From: Ancistrus triradiatus
Lineage: Eukaryota > Chordata > Actinopteri > Siluriformes > Loricariidae
Reading direction: 5' to 3'
Assembly (NCBI GenBank): GCA_025084515.1
Contig: JAJAGP010000172.1
Span: 186,001 to 250,000 of the forward strand
DNA length: 64,000 bases
Position numbers and translations under genes: made by a program. Below the pieces are notes generated by a model that saw only the letters and a program-made list of their open reading frames with translations, searched no databases and was not told the DNA's origin. Positions 1 through 12,157 of this stretch are shown here, piece by piece (position 1 is the first letter of the stretch; each line of letters starts with the position of its first letter).

Positions 1-344
1 TGTGTCTCAAATCACAGATCTGTAGCCTAAACGCTGCTCGGGTTACAATAAACGTTATTCTTTTTTTGACGTCATAAAGCTGGCATGAAGGGACCTTTGT
101 CACAGAAGTCAAAGGTTATGCAATATTTCTGCTGCCAGGAAAATGAATCAAAACCACGCCGGCAAAGGGCGGCCTGGACAGAGCCGGCTTTGTCTCGGCT
201 TCCAGAGCGAAAGAGAAAGAATGAATCCAAACAGAATGAGAGAGGGAGCTTGAGAATGAAGAGGGAATTTGAGTGAGAGAGAGAATGAAGAGGCTACTTA
301 TTATTGAAGGGTGTTATACAGATGTAGGGCTTACTGTACAAATA

Positions 345-790
345 CAGTACTGTGCAAAAGTCTTAGGCCACCTTTCGATTTGCTGTTTTAACAGTGGTAT
401 AATGATTATATATAACATGTCGATGATTGTATCCAAAAATGTCAAACTTTAATCCATTCATACATTCATTTTCTTGTCTGCTTAATCCTGGTCAGGGTCG
501 AGGGAAACCCGGTGCCTAGCCGATGGCACACGGCACAAGGCAAGAACAATCCTAGACCCTATTCCCCTTCCGGAAAAGAGTTTTTTGGTTGCTAACTATC
601 CAAAAAGATTCCTGATCAAGCTTCTTCAGACTGTAGAAAGGTCAATTTGGGATCCCAGTGAAGCTGCCAGATGCTGCTATTGTTTAAGTGTAAGGGCAGG
701 TCACATTATATACCTGTTTCTTTTTATACTACATGCACATTTCCTGTATCTTCTGGTTGCATTCTAATAAAGAGACTGAGAAAGTCTGTT
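345..790 (+). repeat. MITE-like repeat copy, interrupted by another repeat
   Basis: The left end (345-372) carries the motif TGTGCAAAAGTCTTAGG, also seen at 23081 and 33491. The interior at 552-612 (two CC-rich blocks followed by a CCAAAAAGA motif) matches the interior of the copy at 33485-33765, which shows that both are one family. Between the end and the interior lies unrelated sequence (about 425-548), so this copy appears to have been interrupted by a later insertion. The right terminus is not recognisable. The family looks like a non-autonomous Tc1/mariner-type element, judged from the terminal inverted repeats of the 23081 copy. No coding capacity. Confidence 0.5.
425..548 (+). repeat. 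Short dispersed repeat fragment nested in the preceding repeat
   Basis: Contains the phrase CTTAATCCTGGTCAGGGTCG followed by a degenerate ATCC/GGAACAC-type block. This is a common arrangement in teleost short interspersed repeats. A second diverged fragment of the same style lies at 11038-11205. It sits between two halves of the MITE-like repeat. Confidence 0.35.
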
Positions 791-799
791 TATCTACGG

Positions 800-2520
800 T
801 GAGGGTGTGGAAGTTCGGTGGAAGTTGGAAGGAGATGGAAATACAGCTTAATCACTGCGGATTTAACTCGCGCTCAACGAAGGCCAACACTGGTTGCCAG
901 ACTTATAAAAACCTCCGGGATGATCCCCAAATAACAAATCTTAGTCTCTCCAACTTAAAACGTGCCCTCGCCTCCCCCATCCACCGAGCACTTGTGTGTT
1001 GGTGGGAGAGACCTCTTTCAAATGGTAAGAATCAAACGCAGAAAGCTGGAAGGGTGGAGAAGGCAACGGCTTCGGCCTGGGAGGCAGGCAAGGAAATCCC
1101 CTTTGGGACTGAACCAAAAGTTACAATCAAAGAGTTAGAGTCGTTGTTTTATGTTGTTTCTTGTCCTATTTAAGTTCCCTGCAGATGCTGTATAAAACAG
1201 GAACCATTTGAGCAAGGGTGTCCAAACTTTAGCGCCAGTCTGACAGGGGGACGAATACCTTGGTATGTCAAGTCAAGTCAAGTCAGATTTATTTCTATAG
1301 TGCTTTTTACAATGCAGCATTGTCTCAAAGCAGTTTTACAATTTTAGATTATCTTCTGATATATAAGGCCAATCCCAAATTGGGCATGTGGGCAGCTTCG
1401 TAAGAACACACCTCATCGATTACTCGTCCATCTGTTTGTGTTTACTTTAGTTAAATCTCACGTTTATCCTCTGATCCCCTGATCTCTCTGAATTTGAGAA
1501 CACAGTCGCTCTTGACGTCAGCAGCCCTCTCGGATTCTTTGTCTGCATGAACGGTGTGAGTCCTGATCACGCCAGTCATAGATCACACTCCAGGCCCGGG
1601 CTGCACTCAGGTAGGTGGACTTATACCATCATGATGTATTACATCTGTATACTCTGTACACAGATATGTCTGTAATTAGTTCTTGAAGGGTTCTGTTGAT
1701 GCAAGACTTAAAGACTTAACGTTTAAGACTTTCTGTTTGACTTGGATTCATTGCTGGGTCAAAAAACCTTGAACTTCAGCCTTCTGAACTTTCAACCCCT
1801 GAGTCATGATCACAGCAGGATGACTAGTTTGACTAAAGGTATAAGATCAGCCAGTGATATTTGCCTAAATATCTCGGTTGTATTGTTCATAATAGTTTCG
1901 CAGTAAAAGGATTGTTTGCAAATAAAACTAATCAGTTTCATCACTGAGTGCGTTTACATGCACTTAATAATCCAGGCGTAGTCGGATTTCTGCAGTTATC
2001 TGACTGTTCATGTGGTGATGTATACAGCATACTCTAATCTAGAAATCAGATGAAGTAATTCATCTGGATTTGACTTCAGTAATCAGATTTCTCAGTGCAT
2101 GTACTTGTATATCGTTACTCCGATTGCAATCGGTTTTCTCAGTTAGAGCTTTCGCTTCTTTTGGACTTAATAATCTTTATAATCGTTTGGGGTTATTAAT
2201 AATTCATATCTTCATTTATTTGCATGTACTCTACATGCTTTCACACTTTGGACTCTAAAAAGAATTTTACTTTGAGGCACTTAATGATTTATGGCCTAAT
2301 TTTATTATGTGCAATATCATTTTATTGCATAGTCATATTCATTAATACAGTTGAACTCTTTTATCACAGATCAAATGACAAAAAATCTAAAGTGCATGTT
2401 AAGAAGCTGTAATTTCACTTGTATATCTGCTATTCTTGTTGGTCGACCTGGTGGTGCTGCAGATGTTTGAGCCTCACAACTTCCCATGTCCAAGATTTGA
2501 TCCGGAGCTTCTGTACTGAC
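800..2520. other. Gene-free stretch
   Basis: No exon-like reading frame with splice signals and no recognisable protein was found on either strand. The only repeat signature is at 1263-1352: a triple GTCAA direct repeat, then the phrase TTTATTTCTATAGTGCTTTT and a 'CTCAAAGCAG' motif. A diverged echo of this lies at 28727-28780 and the last piece recurs at the right edge of the window (63978-64000). The rest appears to be unique AT-rich DNA. Confidence 0.5.
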
Positions 2521-2527
2521 CCAGTGC

Positions 2528-2668
2528 TTAAGGTACAGGACTGTGGACCAGAAGGTCAAAGGTTCAAATTCCGCAAGGCCCTCAACCCACAATTGCCTAG
2601 ACTGTGAGATAGAGCTGTGAGCTGCTCTGAATAAGAGCATCTGCTATGTGCTGTAAATGTAAATGTAC
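2528..2668 (+). repeat. SINE remnant with tRNA-type B box and teleost 3' tail
   Basis: A polymerase III B-box-like motif, GGTTCAAATTCC, lies at 2561-2572. The unit ends with 'AAGAGCATCTGCTATGTGCT' and GTAAATGTAAATG at 2633-2668. This tail is the pattern shared by many teleost tRNA-derived SINEs (DANA/HE1/Mermaid type) and their partner LINEs. The copy at 54580-54773 has the same B box and tail. The A box is degenerate. Confidence 0.6.
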
Positions 2669-2669
2669 T

Positions 2670-4510
2670 GTCCAGATGGAGATCTAGGCTTCTCCAGTTT
2701 CTTCCCACTTCCCAAATACATGCTGGTAGGTGTCTGATCTTATTATGCTTATGCACCAGGATATAGGCTGCACCAGAAAGTGAGGCTCCGGAGTAAAAAA
2801 AGAATTGTAAAACTAAAGAAAGAGAAGGGCTCAGAAGTTAATCCACTTGTCCAGTGTCACCCAGATGAAGACGAGTTCCCTAACTGAGCCTGGTTCCTCT
2901 CAAGATGTATTCATTACGTTTCCCAGGGAGTACTTCCTTCTGACTGTCTCTCTTGATGCCAATTATGGAAACAGCTACACCTATTTTCTTATCTACGACT
3001 ATTTTCCCACCCCATTTCTTGAACCGATAGCTGACGAGGATCTGATGCCATGCTGCGTTAGTCGCTGACATCTGGGAAACGCCTATTAAAGCCTGGCACG
3101 TGGTCATACCAGTAGCGCAGATCTCACCCACTGCTTATTACAAACCCATGCCACTGGCTTTATCACGGCAGCCTCAAAGCTCCATTTAATCACAGTCTCA
3201 GCTTTACTGCCAATAGGTCCCTTCTGTTAGCCGTTAGCGCTGATAGCATCGGCGTAGGAGCACATTATGGAGAGCAGCTGGCATACTGTACGAAGCGACC
3301 GCAAGCTAGTGTGTGTGGATAAGAGGAAACAGGTGACTGTGGAATGTCCCCCGAGACCAGACTCCGTTTAACTATTGCTGGCATTATAACGATTAGACCG
3401 GCAGCTCTCGATCTCCCATGAGCTGCATGTTTTCATGCCTCCCGAACACCCTGATTTAGATCCTAAACGTATTAATAATAAGCTAATGAGCTAAAGGTTT
3501 GCTAGAGCAGGGAATATGGGCAAATGTGAACAAAATTTCTGGAAACTATGACAAGATATCGTTTCCAAATAACAATGAGACAAAGTTGCACAGATACTAA
3601 CTTTCTCTTTCTGTACTACTATACTTAATCTGAAGAAACTATTTGGCATAGAGCGTATAAAAGCTGATAGCTACTTATAGTGCAATACATAGGGAACATG
3701 GAGCCAGTTCAGGCCTGTTCATGTCTTTAACTCTTTATGTCCCCTTGGAACAGCTGGCAAATCCACTTGTTATAAGCGTCTTGACCTTATTTTTTTTACA
3801 AATATTGGTAGTCGCAGGTTAAATGTGTTTGAGGTTTCTAAATTATAGTTGCTTATTTAGGGTTTTTTGGGCTTGCTGCATGGTCCAGTCCCTCTCTCCA
3901 CTGTACCTGTCCAATAAAGTGAACTGCTAGTTTGTCCTGTTGAACGTTTCGTCCACAACCCTGTTCCCTCCTCTCCGCCCTCATACAAATGCACTACTGA
4001 TGGTTTCTTTAGCTATTTTGTTAACAATGCCAGGAACTAAGTGGGCGAAATATGGAAAAAAACAAAAAAAAAACACAGCGTGGGACAAAGACATTCATTT
4101 ATTCATTCCTCATTTTTAGTTGGGCAGTTGGTTTTGTTCACTGGCTTTAGAGTTAAAACGAAAAATCACTGATCAAGATGCCTGTTTTGGGCTTTTTTAG
4201 AGCTTTGTTTGGCATTGTTTCCATAGACCTGGTTGCTTGTTTGTCTCGAGAGATCTGGCAACACTGGTGCCAGTACTGACCACGACTCATGGAACTCTGA
4301 AACTCGGAAGGTGGAAACCCCAGGCAAAACTACAAACACAGACAGAGATGAACACATTCACAGAAATCAGCCCTAGACTATAACTGTACAGAAATTCCAG
4401 TTATTGTCGAGACCTTAGACACAGACATATTGGAATCTCCTATGAACGGAGGAGACATGACAGAACCAACATGAACTTCAACCAACGAACCTCACCTCAC
4501 CTCGCCAGAG
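2670..4510. other. Gene-free stretch
   Basis: Nothing recognisable on either strand. There are short open frames only, without homology I can name or splice context. No repeat family seen elsewhere in the window maps here. Confidence 0.45.
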
Positions 4511-4513
4511 ATA

Positions 4514-6057
4514 CAGTCGTATGAAAAAGTTTGGGCACCCCTGATAATTTTCATGATTTTAGTTTATAAATCATTGGTTGTTCAGATCAGCAACTTGAGT
4601 TAAATATATCATATAGCAGATGAACACAGTGATATTTGAGAAGTGAAATGAAGTTTATAGGATTTACAGAAAGTGTGCAGTAATTATTCAAACAAAATTA
4701 GGCAGGTGGCATAAATTTGGGCACCCCCCACAGAAAAATTACATCAATATTTAGTAGATCCTCCTTTTTTAGAAATAATAAGCCCTAAACAACTTCCTAC
4801 AAAGCTTCCAGTCTGGATTCTGGTTGAAGGTGCTTTGGACCATTCTTCTTTAGAAACATCTCCAGTTCAGTCAGGTGTGATGGTTTTCCGAGCATGGACA
4901 GCCCCACATTTTCCAGTAATATTCAATTCCTGGGGACTGAGATGGCCATTCCAGAACGTTGTTGTACTGGTTCCTCTGCATGAATGCCTTAGTAAGATTT
5001 TGAGCAGGGTTTGGGGTCGTTGGCCTTCAGTGCCAACTTTGTCACTGATTCTTGAACATTGGTTCTCAAGAATCTGGAGATATTAACTGGAATCCCATGC
5101 GACCATCCATTGTGGGGTAGCAAGTGTTTGTCTTGGGATGCTGTGTTTCTTTTTCCGCTCCTTGTTATGTCCAAATAACTTCAATTTTAGTTTTGCATCA
5201 GGGTACACAGCACTTTATTCCAAAATGAAGCTGGATTGTCCAAATGTGCTGTAGCACACCTCAAGTGACTCTGTTTGTGGCGTGTCTGCAAGAAAAGGCT
5301 TCTTCTGCATTACTCTCCCATACAGCCTCTCCTTGTGCAAAGTGCGCTGGGTATAGTTGAACGATGAACAGTGGACACCCATCTGCAGCAAGATGAGTTG
5401 TAGGTCTTTGGAGGTGGTCTGTGGCTTGACTATGACTGTTTCTCACCATCCTTCGCGCCTCTGCCTATCTGAGATTTTTCTTGGTCTGCTACTTCGGGAG
5501 TTCCCGTAACTAGACTGTGCCTGTGGTCTTCCATTGCCTCACTATGTTCCTCACAGTGGAAACTGACAGCTGAAAATCTCTGAGAGTGCTTTTCCCTCCC
5601 TTTCCCTGACCATGATGTTGGACAACTTTTGTTTTCAGGCCATTTGAGAGTTGTTTGAGGCTCCCATTGTTGCCACTCTTCAGAGAAGATGCAAAGAGGA
5701 GAAAAACTTTCCAATTGGCCCCTTTAACACTTTTCTCATAGTTGGTGTTCACTTGTGTATGTAGATCAAGGTGTCAATGAGCTTACAAAACAAATTTTGT
5801 GTTTCCAATAATTAGTGCTAAAGGTATTCAAAAATGACAAGGGGGTGCTGCCCAAATTTATGCAACCTGCCTAATTTTGTTTGAATAATTACTGCACACT
5901 TTCCTGTAAAACCTATAAACTTAATTTCTTCTCAAATATCACGGTGTTCATCTGCTATATGATATATTTACCTGAAATTGCTGAGCTGGACAACCAATGA
6001 TTTATAAAGAAAAATCATGAAAATTATCAGGGGTGCCCAAACTTTTTCATACGACTG
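4514..6057 (-). mobile_element. Tc1-like transposon, full length but inactive (1544 bp)
   Basis: Both ends start and finish with CAGTCG...CGACTG and are flanked by TA on each side (4512-4513 and 6058-6059), the Tc1/mariner target-site duplication. The terminal inverted repeats are about 215 bp long (4514-4729 and 5842-6057). Each carries two GGGCACCCC-type blocks, outer and inner, the IR/DR layout of fish Tc1 elements. A decayed transposase lies between them on the minus strand. Its termini are complete, so they could in principle still be recognised by a matching transposase; that is inference. Confidence 0.9.
4744..5752 (-). pseudogene. Tc1-like transposase, decayed
   Basis: The minus-strand translation has a helix-turn-helix near the start (STVRNIVRQWKTTGTV at about 5510-5560). 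A PRKISDRQARRM-type linker follows around 5450-5480. The frame ends in KKGGSTKY and a stop at 4744-4746, the typical C-terminus of Tc1 transposases. The frame is broken by several shifts and stops, and the DDE centre cannot be read in one frame. Therefore no active enzyme is encoded. Confidence 0.85.
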
Positions 6058-6059
6058 TA

Positions 6060-8590
6060 AGAACCAGAGTGGCTCAGATGGAAGAGCTCTTGGTCATATC
6101 CCTCCTCTGGTGAGGTCGGTCGGGTGGTGAACAGGGTACTTCATTGCCAGTCGTTTCCCTCCCATCCTCCTCTGGGTTTCAACCTGGCCCATGGGTCTCA
6201 TCTCAGGTCTTTGCTGCATGTCTGTTTGACATTTTCTTGCCAGGGTATTCCCCCTTCCTTCGAATCTCAGAGTACTTGATGTCCAGTTTCTTTAAGATTT
6301 GGGGATATTTAGTCTCTCTATAAGGAAAAGTGTTTTCTAATAATAACTAACTAAAAGCCAGTGATTTCCTGTTGGGCTCTGAGGTTATGTTTAGATGTAG
6401 AAGCTGAATGAATTCAAGAAGTCAGTGGATATACCAGTCAAAGATAGTACGTATGCTGGGTGTGTATTTGTGTATGTGCTTGTCTGTGTGTGTTGACGAG
6501 CTAAATTTAGTGCCACTTGTATCCACGCTGTCTGTTCAGACCACTGAACTCTGTATAAACCTAGAGTGTGTGTGTGTGTCCATGACTTTCTTACAAACCC
6601 GTCTCAAGCTTACAGGATGTTTTGGTTGACATTTAAGTGATTTTTTTAATATATGTACTATATGGAGATTTATGGACACCACAAAACATCCTGGATTATT
6701 CATTACTCAAATGTATTTAGAGAACCATGTACTGGTTGTGTGAGAAGTTTTATAAATATCCTTTCGTACACTCTTGTAGCACGCTCAGCACATGACTCGG
6801 CTTTCCATCGTCTCTATGGCTAATCAGCAGTAAATTACAGTCCATGGTAAATATACGCTACACGTCACGTGTGGGGACCGTTTTTGGTTTCTGTCAAACA
6901 TACAAAACAAAAGGCAAAGATTAGAAAGAAGTGGTGGCTGATTTATAGAGAGGTAGCGTTTGCTCCTTTGTTTGTGAGACCGATAACGTGCATACAGTCT
7001 GTAGTTTGGAGCTCCTAACTGAGGGTTATGCTGCACTCACGTAACAGTCTTATCAATATTAAAAACAGCAGCATGTACACAGCTCCTGGGGCTCGGAGGT
7101 AAGAGCCAGCTCCTGGAAACGAGTATTCCTCAGGACCGAGGTTGGTTAGAACCCTGTCCTGAGCTTTGTAAAGTCCAGGGTGTACCTCAGCATGCGGCCC
7201 AGAATATTCTGGGCTCAGGGTTGTCCCTGCATCCTGATCTAGATGAGCAGAGGTAATTCGTGAATCTTTATGTTTCCTTTTTCTGTTTTTATCCCCTGCC
7301 CGTCTTGGTCACAGGCGGGAGTTTAAGTAAAACTCGGATGGGGCACCCAGTGTTATCGCAGGGGTCATCAGGGGTCACTACTGCAGCTCTGGCCTGCCCC
7401 TCTATCAGACACTGCCAGTGACCTGACTGGAAGCAGCACTAGAACTCCAATCTGTGTCCTGCTTTTTCCAGGATTGCAAGGACTTCCAGCTCAACACAGG
7501 ATGCCAGACCATCACATGGCTGCCATGGGATCGCCACAGGATGGGACGTCCAAACAGACTTGCCCTCCCTCAGATACATCCAACCATGTCATCACTAAGA
7601 ATCCCAATCCAGAAAGGTGTACCTAGTGACTAATGCACATATTGGATTGAAGAATATGTTCTCATACCAGTTATCTCATTTCTGTGCTCTAAAATCCTCA
7701 ACCAGCATCTGTGTTTATTTAAATTATATTAAAACACATTTTTTGAGCACTTTTTTTTGAGACTTTATCAAAAACACAAGCCCTGGAGGTAGCTCTACTC
7801 TCAAGACTCCCATCCACAGCTGAGACGAAAACCTAAACTCGTTTAAAGTCCAACGCTGGTGAGCAGAGTCAATCCAAAATTACATTACAAGCTAATATAA
7901 TCGGAGCAAATGATTTATCTAAATTTGCATTATAGTGAATTCGAGAAAAAAAAAAGGCACTGGTTTGGAGCTGTAATTACCTGGAAATATCGTGTGTTGA
8001 ACCAGGACCAGACCAAGATTTGCTGCCAGTCGCACACATTACTTAGAAAATGGTTTTCTTAAACTTCATGTGTTTTAAATTGAGAGCCACAGACACGAAT
8101 GAGTCATGCTCATCTGGTACAGGTTCTGCAAAATCCATAGAATTGCTATATATCATAGTCTTTGCGTAAGATTTTGGCCACCACTGGCCAAATGGACCTT
8201 GAACCAAGTTATATATTAAGTTTCATATTTATCTTAGGATACAAATAATAAATCAAGGTACGAAGCGTTGGTGTACAAATACTTTTCATAATGTCCCAAC
8301 AACATAACGTCCCTAATGAGGCCATGACCGAATCCTGGGATGGGCCAATACGCTTCTGCCATCTGGTGGTAAAACAACTGCATTGCATGTTATTTCATCT
8401 AAAAGTGCTTAGTGCAGTTTTGAAGACGCACTAAAGTCAGTAATTCGGTTATAAAATCTCCGCGTTAACGCATATAACATAATGTGATGGCACCAGGATG
8501 CACAGGACGGAAGAAGATGAGGACCAGGCGATTTAATGTTTGACTCATCTGTGTGCACTAGTGCAAATAAAACCACAGAAACCCGTTCAA
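6060..8590. other. Gene-free stretch
   Basis: No supported gene. Weak hints only: a SINE-like phrase with a degenerate A box at 6066-6100, and short CTGGTGG motifs of the kind that end many fish repeats (for example near 8360). The remainder appears to be unique sequence. Confidence 0.4.
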
Positions 8591-10784
8591 ACCAAATCTT
8601 TTTTAATTTCCATTACACCTGGATCCAAAACGAATCCACTTCTATTTTTCACTCGACACGACTTGTCCCTCTTCAAAATAAATCATATAGAATTATTTTT
8701 GGCTGTTGACCTTTACAGACATTTAATAAACTATACAGCTGAGAGCTACGTTCATTCACTACATCCAGAGACTCAACCACTTCATACGTAACGGAACTGA
8801 CCGAAATCATACATTCAGCGTATTTTCTGCTCCACATCCGTAGAACACAACATACATTGAGCTGGAACATGAGGAGAAATCTCCAGAACACACATGCATT
8901 TGTGTTGAAATCGTTATTTTTGTCGGTTTGTTCGATGGATGGATTGCGTCGAGCTGCCACGTACAAAACAAATGAACAATGGAAGGGATTCAAACTCCCT
9001 TTTTTTACGAGGACTTTTAACGGTAAATATCTGAGAAAGTTTGGCACTAGATCACCACTAATGGGACTTTTACTCATTACATGAAAAGCAACAATACACA
9101 AAACTATTAAATAAAGTCACTATACACTTCATATCAATGCATAACATTCACCGACATAAATTGTAAAAATATAAACCCTGAAACGTATGGCACGTGGTAC
9201 CTCGCAGAAAAGTTTCCAATTTAAGATTGTTACACAGGGGAGCCGGAAATCTGCTTGTGCTGCTACAGACCCGCCCCTGCGGAACGAGAGAAACTCTGAG
9301 AACCCAAAAGCAGGCACCCAACTGGCAAGACGGAAAGTGGATATAGACAGACAAAACTGGGAACAAATGGACCAAGTGTGGACCTTATTGTCATGATCAC
9401 ACACTGTGTAGCCAGGACCGGAATAGGAACAAACAGACGTAATGACACACATCCGTCCAACAGGCGTCACCTTGCCAAGGCTGGTCAGTTGGTAGAGCAT
9501 CCGTTCCCAATGGTAAGTATGCTCAACTCGTATTCCACCTCTGGCAAAATGAGGTTGGTTAGTTGGATTATCTGATTGTTGGATCTGTCCAGTTCACTCA
9601 GTTTGTCTGGATGTGCATTCCAACTTGCCAGGTTGCTGCCAGCTTCTGAGTTCTCAGTTTCTCTCCTGCCTCACACAAACAGCATTTGTTTTATTTATTT
9701 TCTTATTTGAAATAGCAGCAGGTCAGCATGTAGGTATGAAACAGGCCAGATGTTCATGGCTTTATTAATTCTCAAAGGTTTTGGCGTAAAGGGTTTCAGA
9801 CATGCACTTGAGTCGTAAGTGAAGGTGGCTTGATTTCTGCCTTCATTATTTCAGACCGCAGACCAAAACACAAGCACAGCAACACAAAATACAGAGAAAA
9901 CAGGAAACCCCTCGGTGCACTCTCAGGCCAATCCGGACCTACAAATGGACGCATTCCTGGCGCTACCCGTGGTTTACACTTCAAGTCACTGTCTGGTTCT
10001 GATTGCCATTTTAAACCTGCGGGTGGAAGCTCAGGCAGCGGGTCCTTACATACACGGATACACAAAGAGAGCGCGGAAACACAACAACGTGCAACAGGCA
10101 TACACGACAGCACAGTTAGAAGGTAGCGAGGATCAGGAAAAGAGGCACGGTTTCGAGAAAAAGAAGGCCATTCCGTGATTGGAGGAGACTGAACACACAG
10201 CAGCATGACAGAGAAACACGTAGCATAGCAGAGTGACAACGTCCTTCCTTCTATGCACACAAACACACCCGCGCACACATGCAGACTCTGACCGGCAAAC
10301 AGTCAGGGGTTTAAAAGAAACCAAACAATACCATAAAGCAAAGCCCTTCCAAACAAGCACTGTTCACAAGGACAAAAAGCCTGTCGTCGCAACTGACGTG
10401 ACACCGCTTTTAGCATAAAAACACACTGACAGAAAAAACAAGTTTTTCTTTTTGCGGTTTAGAAATGATGCTAAGTAGCTGCTGTTATTACTTTTGATAT
10501 TTTTTTCTATGGCCTTGGATAGACTCGGGTGTAAGAGGCTTAAACATCATCCATGATCAGGCATCATAAAACAAAAAAAATAGACTTTAAAATACATGAA
10601 AATAATAATTAAAGTTGAACAGCTGTTACAGAAGCCCGGAATACTAAAGCTGCAATAAATACATTTTTCAGACACAAAAAACACTGTAGGAATTAATTGG
10701 TAGAGATAAGTACTTGCAATGACACGTTGCTACAACAAGAGGTCGCCAAATCTCTGAATTCCAAACCGTACGCACTGCATCTTT

Positions 10785-10788
<4 letters not shown>

Positions 10789-10831
<43 letters not shown>

Positions 10832-10832
10832 A
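10789..10832 (+). repeat. (TAAA)n microsatellite
   Basis: Eleven consecutive TAAA units, seen directly. Confidence 0.95.
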
Positions 10833-11037
10833 GTGTTTCTTGGCCAAAAATTTTTTTCTTGCATTAAATGTAGCCCTCTTAAAAATTTCCTGTCCAATTT
10901 CATTCACAATGTACACAAAATTGTTTGGTAGTCTTTTGCAATCACCTTGCAATTAATTCAAATGAATAAAACAGCCCCAAGTGGTCAACACTGGAATAAC
11001 ATTCAGACAGCTCAAAATTATTATTACTATATACAGT

Positions 11038-11205
11038 ATTTTAACCCAACTTATCCTGGTCAAGACAAACCAGGGTCAAGACCCATCCCTGTCCTAGAGC
11101 ACAGGACACCAGTCCATTGCAGGGCCAATATGGGGCGCAGTTGAAGTGCACAGGACTCAAACCTGGATCACTTCAGTGGTGGGCTTTCTGTTCCACCCGA
11201 GTGCC
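11038..11205 (+). repeat. Short interspersed repeat fragment
   Basis: Reads CTTATCCTGGTCAAG, then a duplicated 'agacc' block, then CACCAGTCCATTGCAGGG and a 'GACTCAAACCTGG' B-box-like motif. This is a degraded version of a widespread teleost short repeat; the first phrase also occurs near 488. Confidence 0.45.
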
Positions 11206-11683
11206 CAAAATTCTTTTATGCACAACCTTAACAATGCAGATCAACAGTACAAATGTTTTAAAGGCTTACATTTTACAGCTGATGCAATGTATATTTCATT
11301 ATGATACAAAAAGGAAAAAAATATATAGGATTTTGGCCTAGAAACACTTTTTTCTTGCCTTTATCCATCAGAGCTTCTGTAAAACAAAACCAAGGCAGGC
11401 AAAACAAATCTGCTTTCTAAAACAAACTGACGCCATTTAAATCTGATGAGCTTTTGATTTTGGCACTGCACCGTCCAGGATTGTTTAGCTAAGGCTTCAG
11501 AGTGCAGCGTCTGCTCAGCATTTGCTTTGTTGACTGAAGCTGAAAAACAAATTCATCTTGAATAACAAAACCCGAACTTAAGGAAAAACTGCAGTATGTA
11601 ACTTTTTTTAACAATTACAGACATAGCTTTACTGACTCGTCTTGGAAAACCTCAGTACATTTCAGGTCAGCGTTGGAAGACAC

Positions 11684-11689
11684 TTTATT
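11684..11689 (-). promoter_or_regulatory. Candidate polyadenylation signal of sv2c
   Basis: TTTATT on the plus strand reads AATAAA on the gene strand, 285 nt beyond the stop codon. It is the first such hexamer downstream. Hexamers of this kind are frequent in AT-rich DNA, so this is only a candidate. Confidence 0.3.
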
Positions 11690-11973
11690 CACTAAATCCT
11701 GAACACTCCCTAAACGTGTCGTGATTTCCCACCTTGGCTTGTGTTCTCCCGACATGAGTTGCTTGCAGTTACACATTTCTACCAAAGAGGTCTCCAAATC
11801 CCCCAAAGTTACATACTGCAGCTTAAATATACAACTAATAAATACAGAAACACATCACTGGAGAAATCATACAAAGATGCCTCATGATGTCGTAGCCTGT
11901 TGCACCTGCCCCAACCCGAAGTGTCCTCCTTGTTTCCGTGGCAACTCAGCGCTTGGAGGTAAGGAGTCAGAGG

Positions 11974-12157
11974 TCACATGAGGACGTTAGCACGTGTGTC
12001 TGGGAGTCGTAGTCCCACTAGGCCGCCGGCAACCAGCACGCCTGATGCGAGTAGGATGGGAATGGCTTTGGTAATGCCCACCAATGAGCCGAAGATGAGG
12101 TTACCCAGCACAGCCGCTAGCTTACACATGGCATTACAGAACCCGAACCCAGTGCCC
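11974..12157 (-). CDS. sv2c: sv2c coding exon 12 (residues 669-729 and stop)
   Basis: The acceptor GTTGTAG precedes 12157; the exon starts with the last base of an Arg codon. It encodes GTGFGFCNAMCKLAAVLG and the final transmembrane helices (TM11-TM12), ending in DTRANVLM and TGA at 11974-11976. The VLM terminus is typical of SV2B and SV2C. Intron 11-12 is 519 bp. Confidence 0.95.

Larger units (their letters stand above)
8590..11973 (-). other. sv2c 3' flank, possible long 3' UTR
   Basis: This is sequence immediately downstream of the sv2c stop codon. Minus-strand AATAAA hexamers occur at 11684-11689, about 285 nt past the stop, and at 9761-9766, with more around 9690. ATTAAA lies at 8722-8727 and about 8601. 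SV2C mRNAs in other vertebrates have long 3' UTRs, so several kilobases of UTR are possible. The sequence alone cannot say which site is used. The region is mostly non-repetitive except for the TAAA tract at 10789 and a repeat fragment at 11038. Confidence 0.35.

Noticed and set aside
8673..9101. 142-codon minus-strand open frame downstream of sv2c
   Set aside because: No recognisable motif, no splice or start context, unusual composition; more likely UTR or flank sequence that happens to be open.
9478..9545. tRNA-like phrase GTCAGTTGGTAGAGCATCCG
   Set aside because: The D-arm wording is suggestive but no acceptor stem or T-arm consensus follows.
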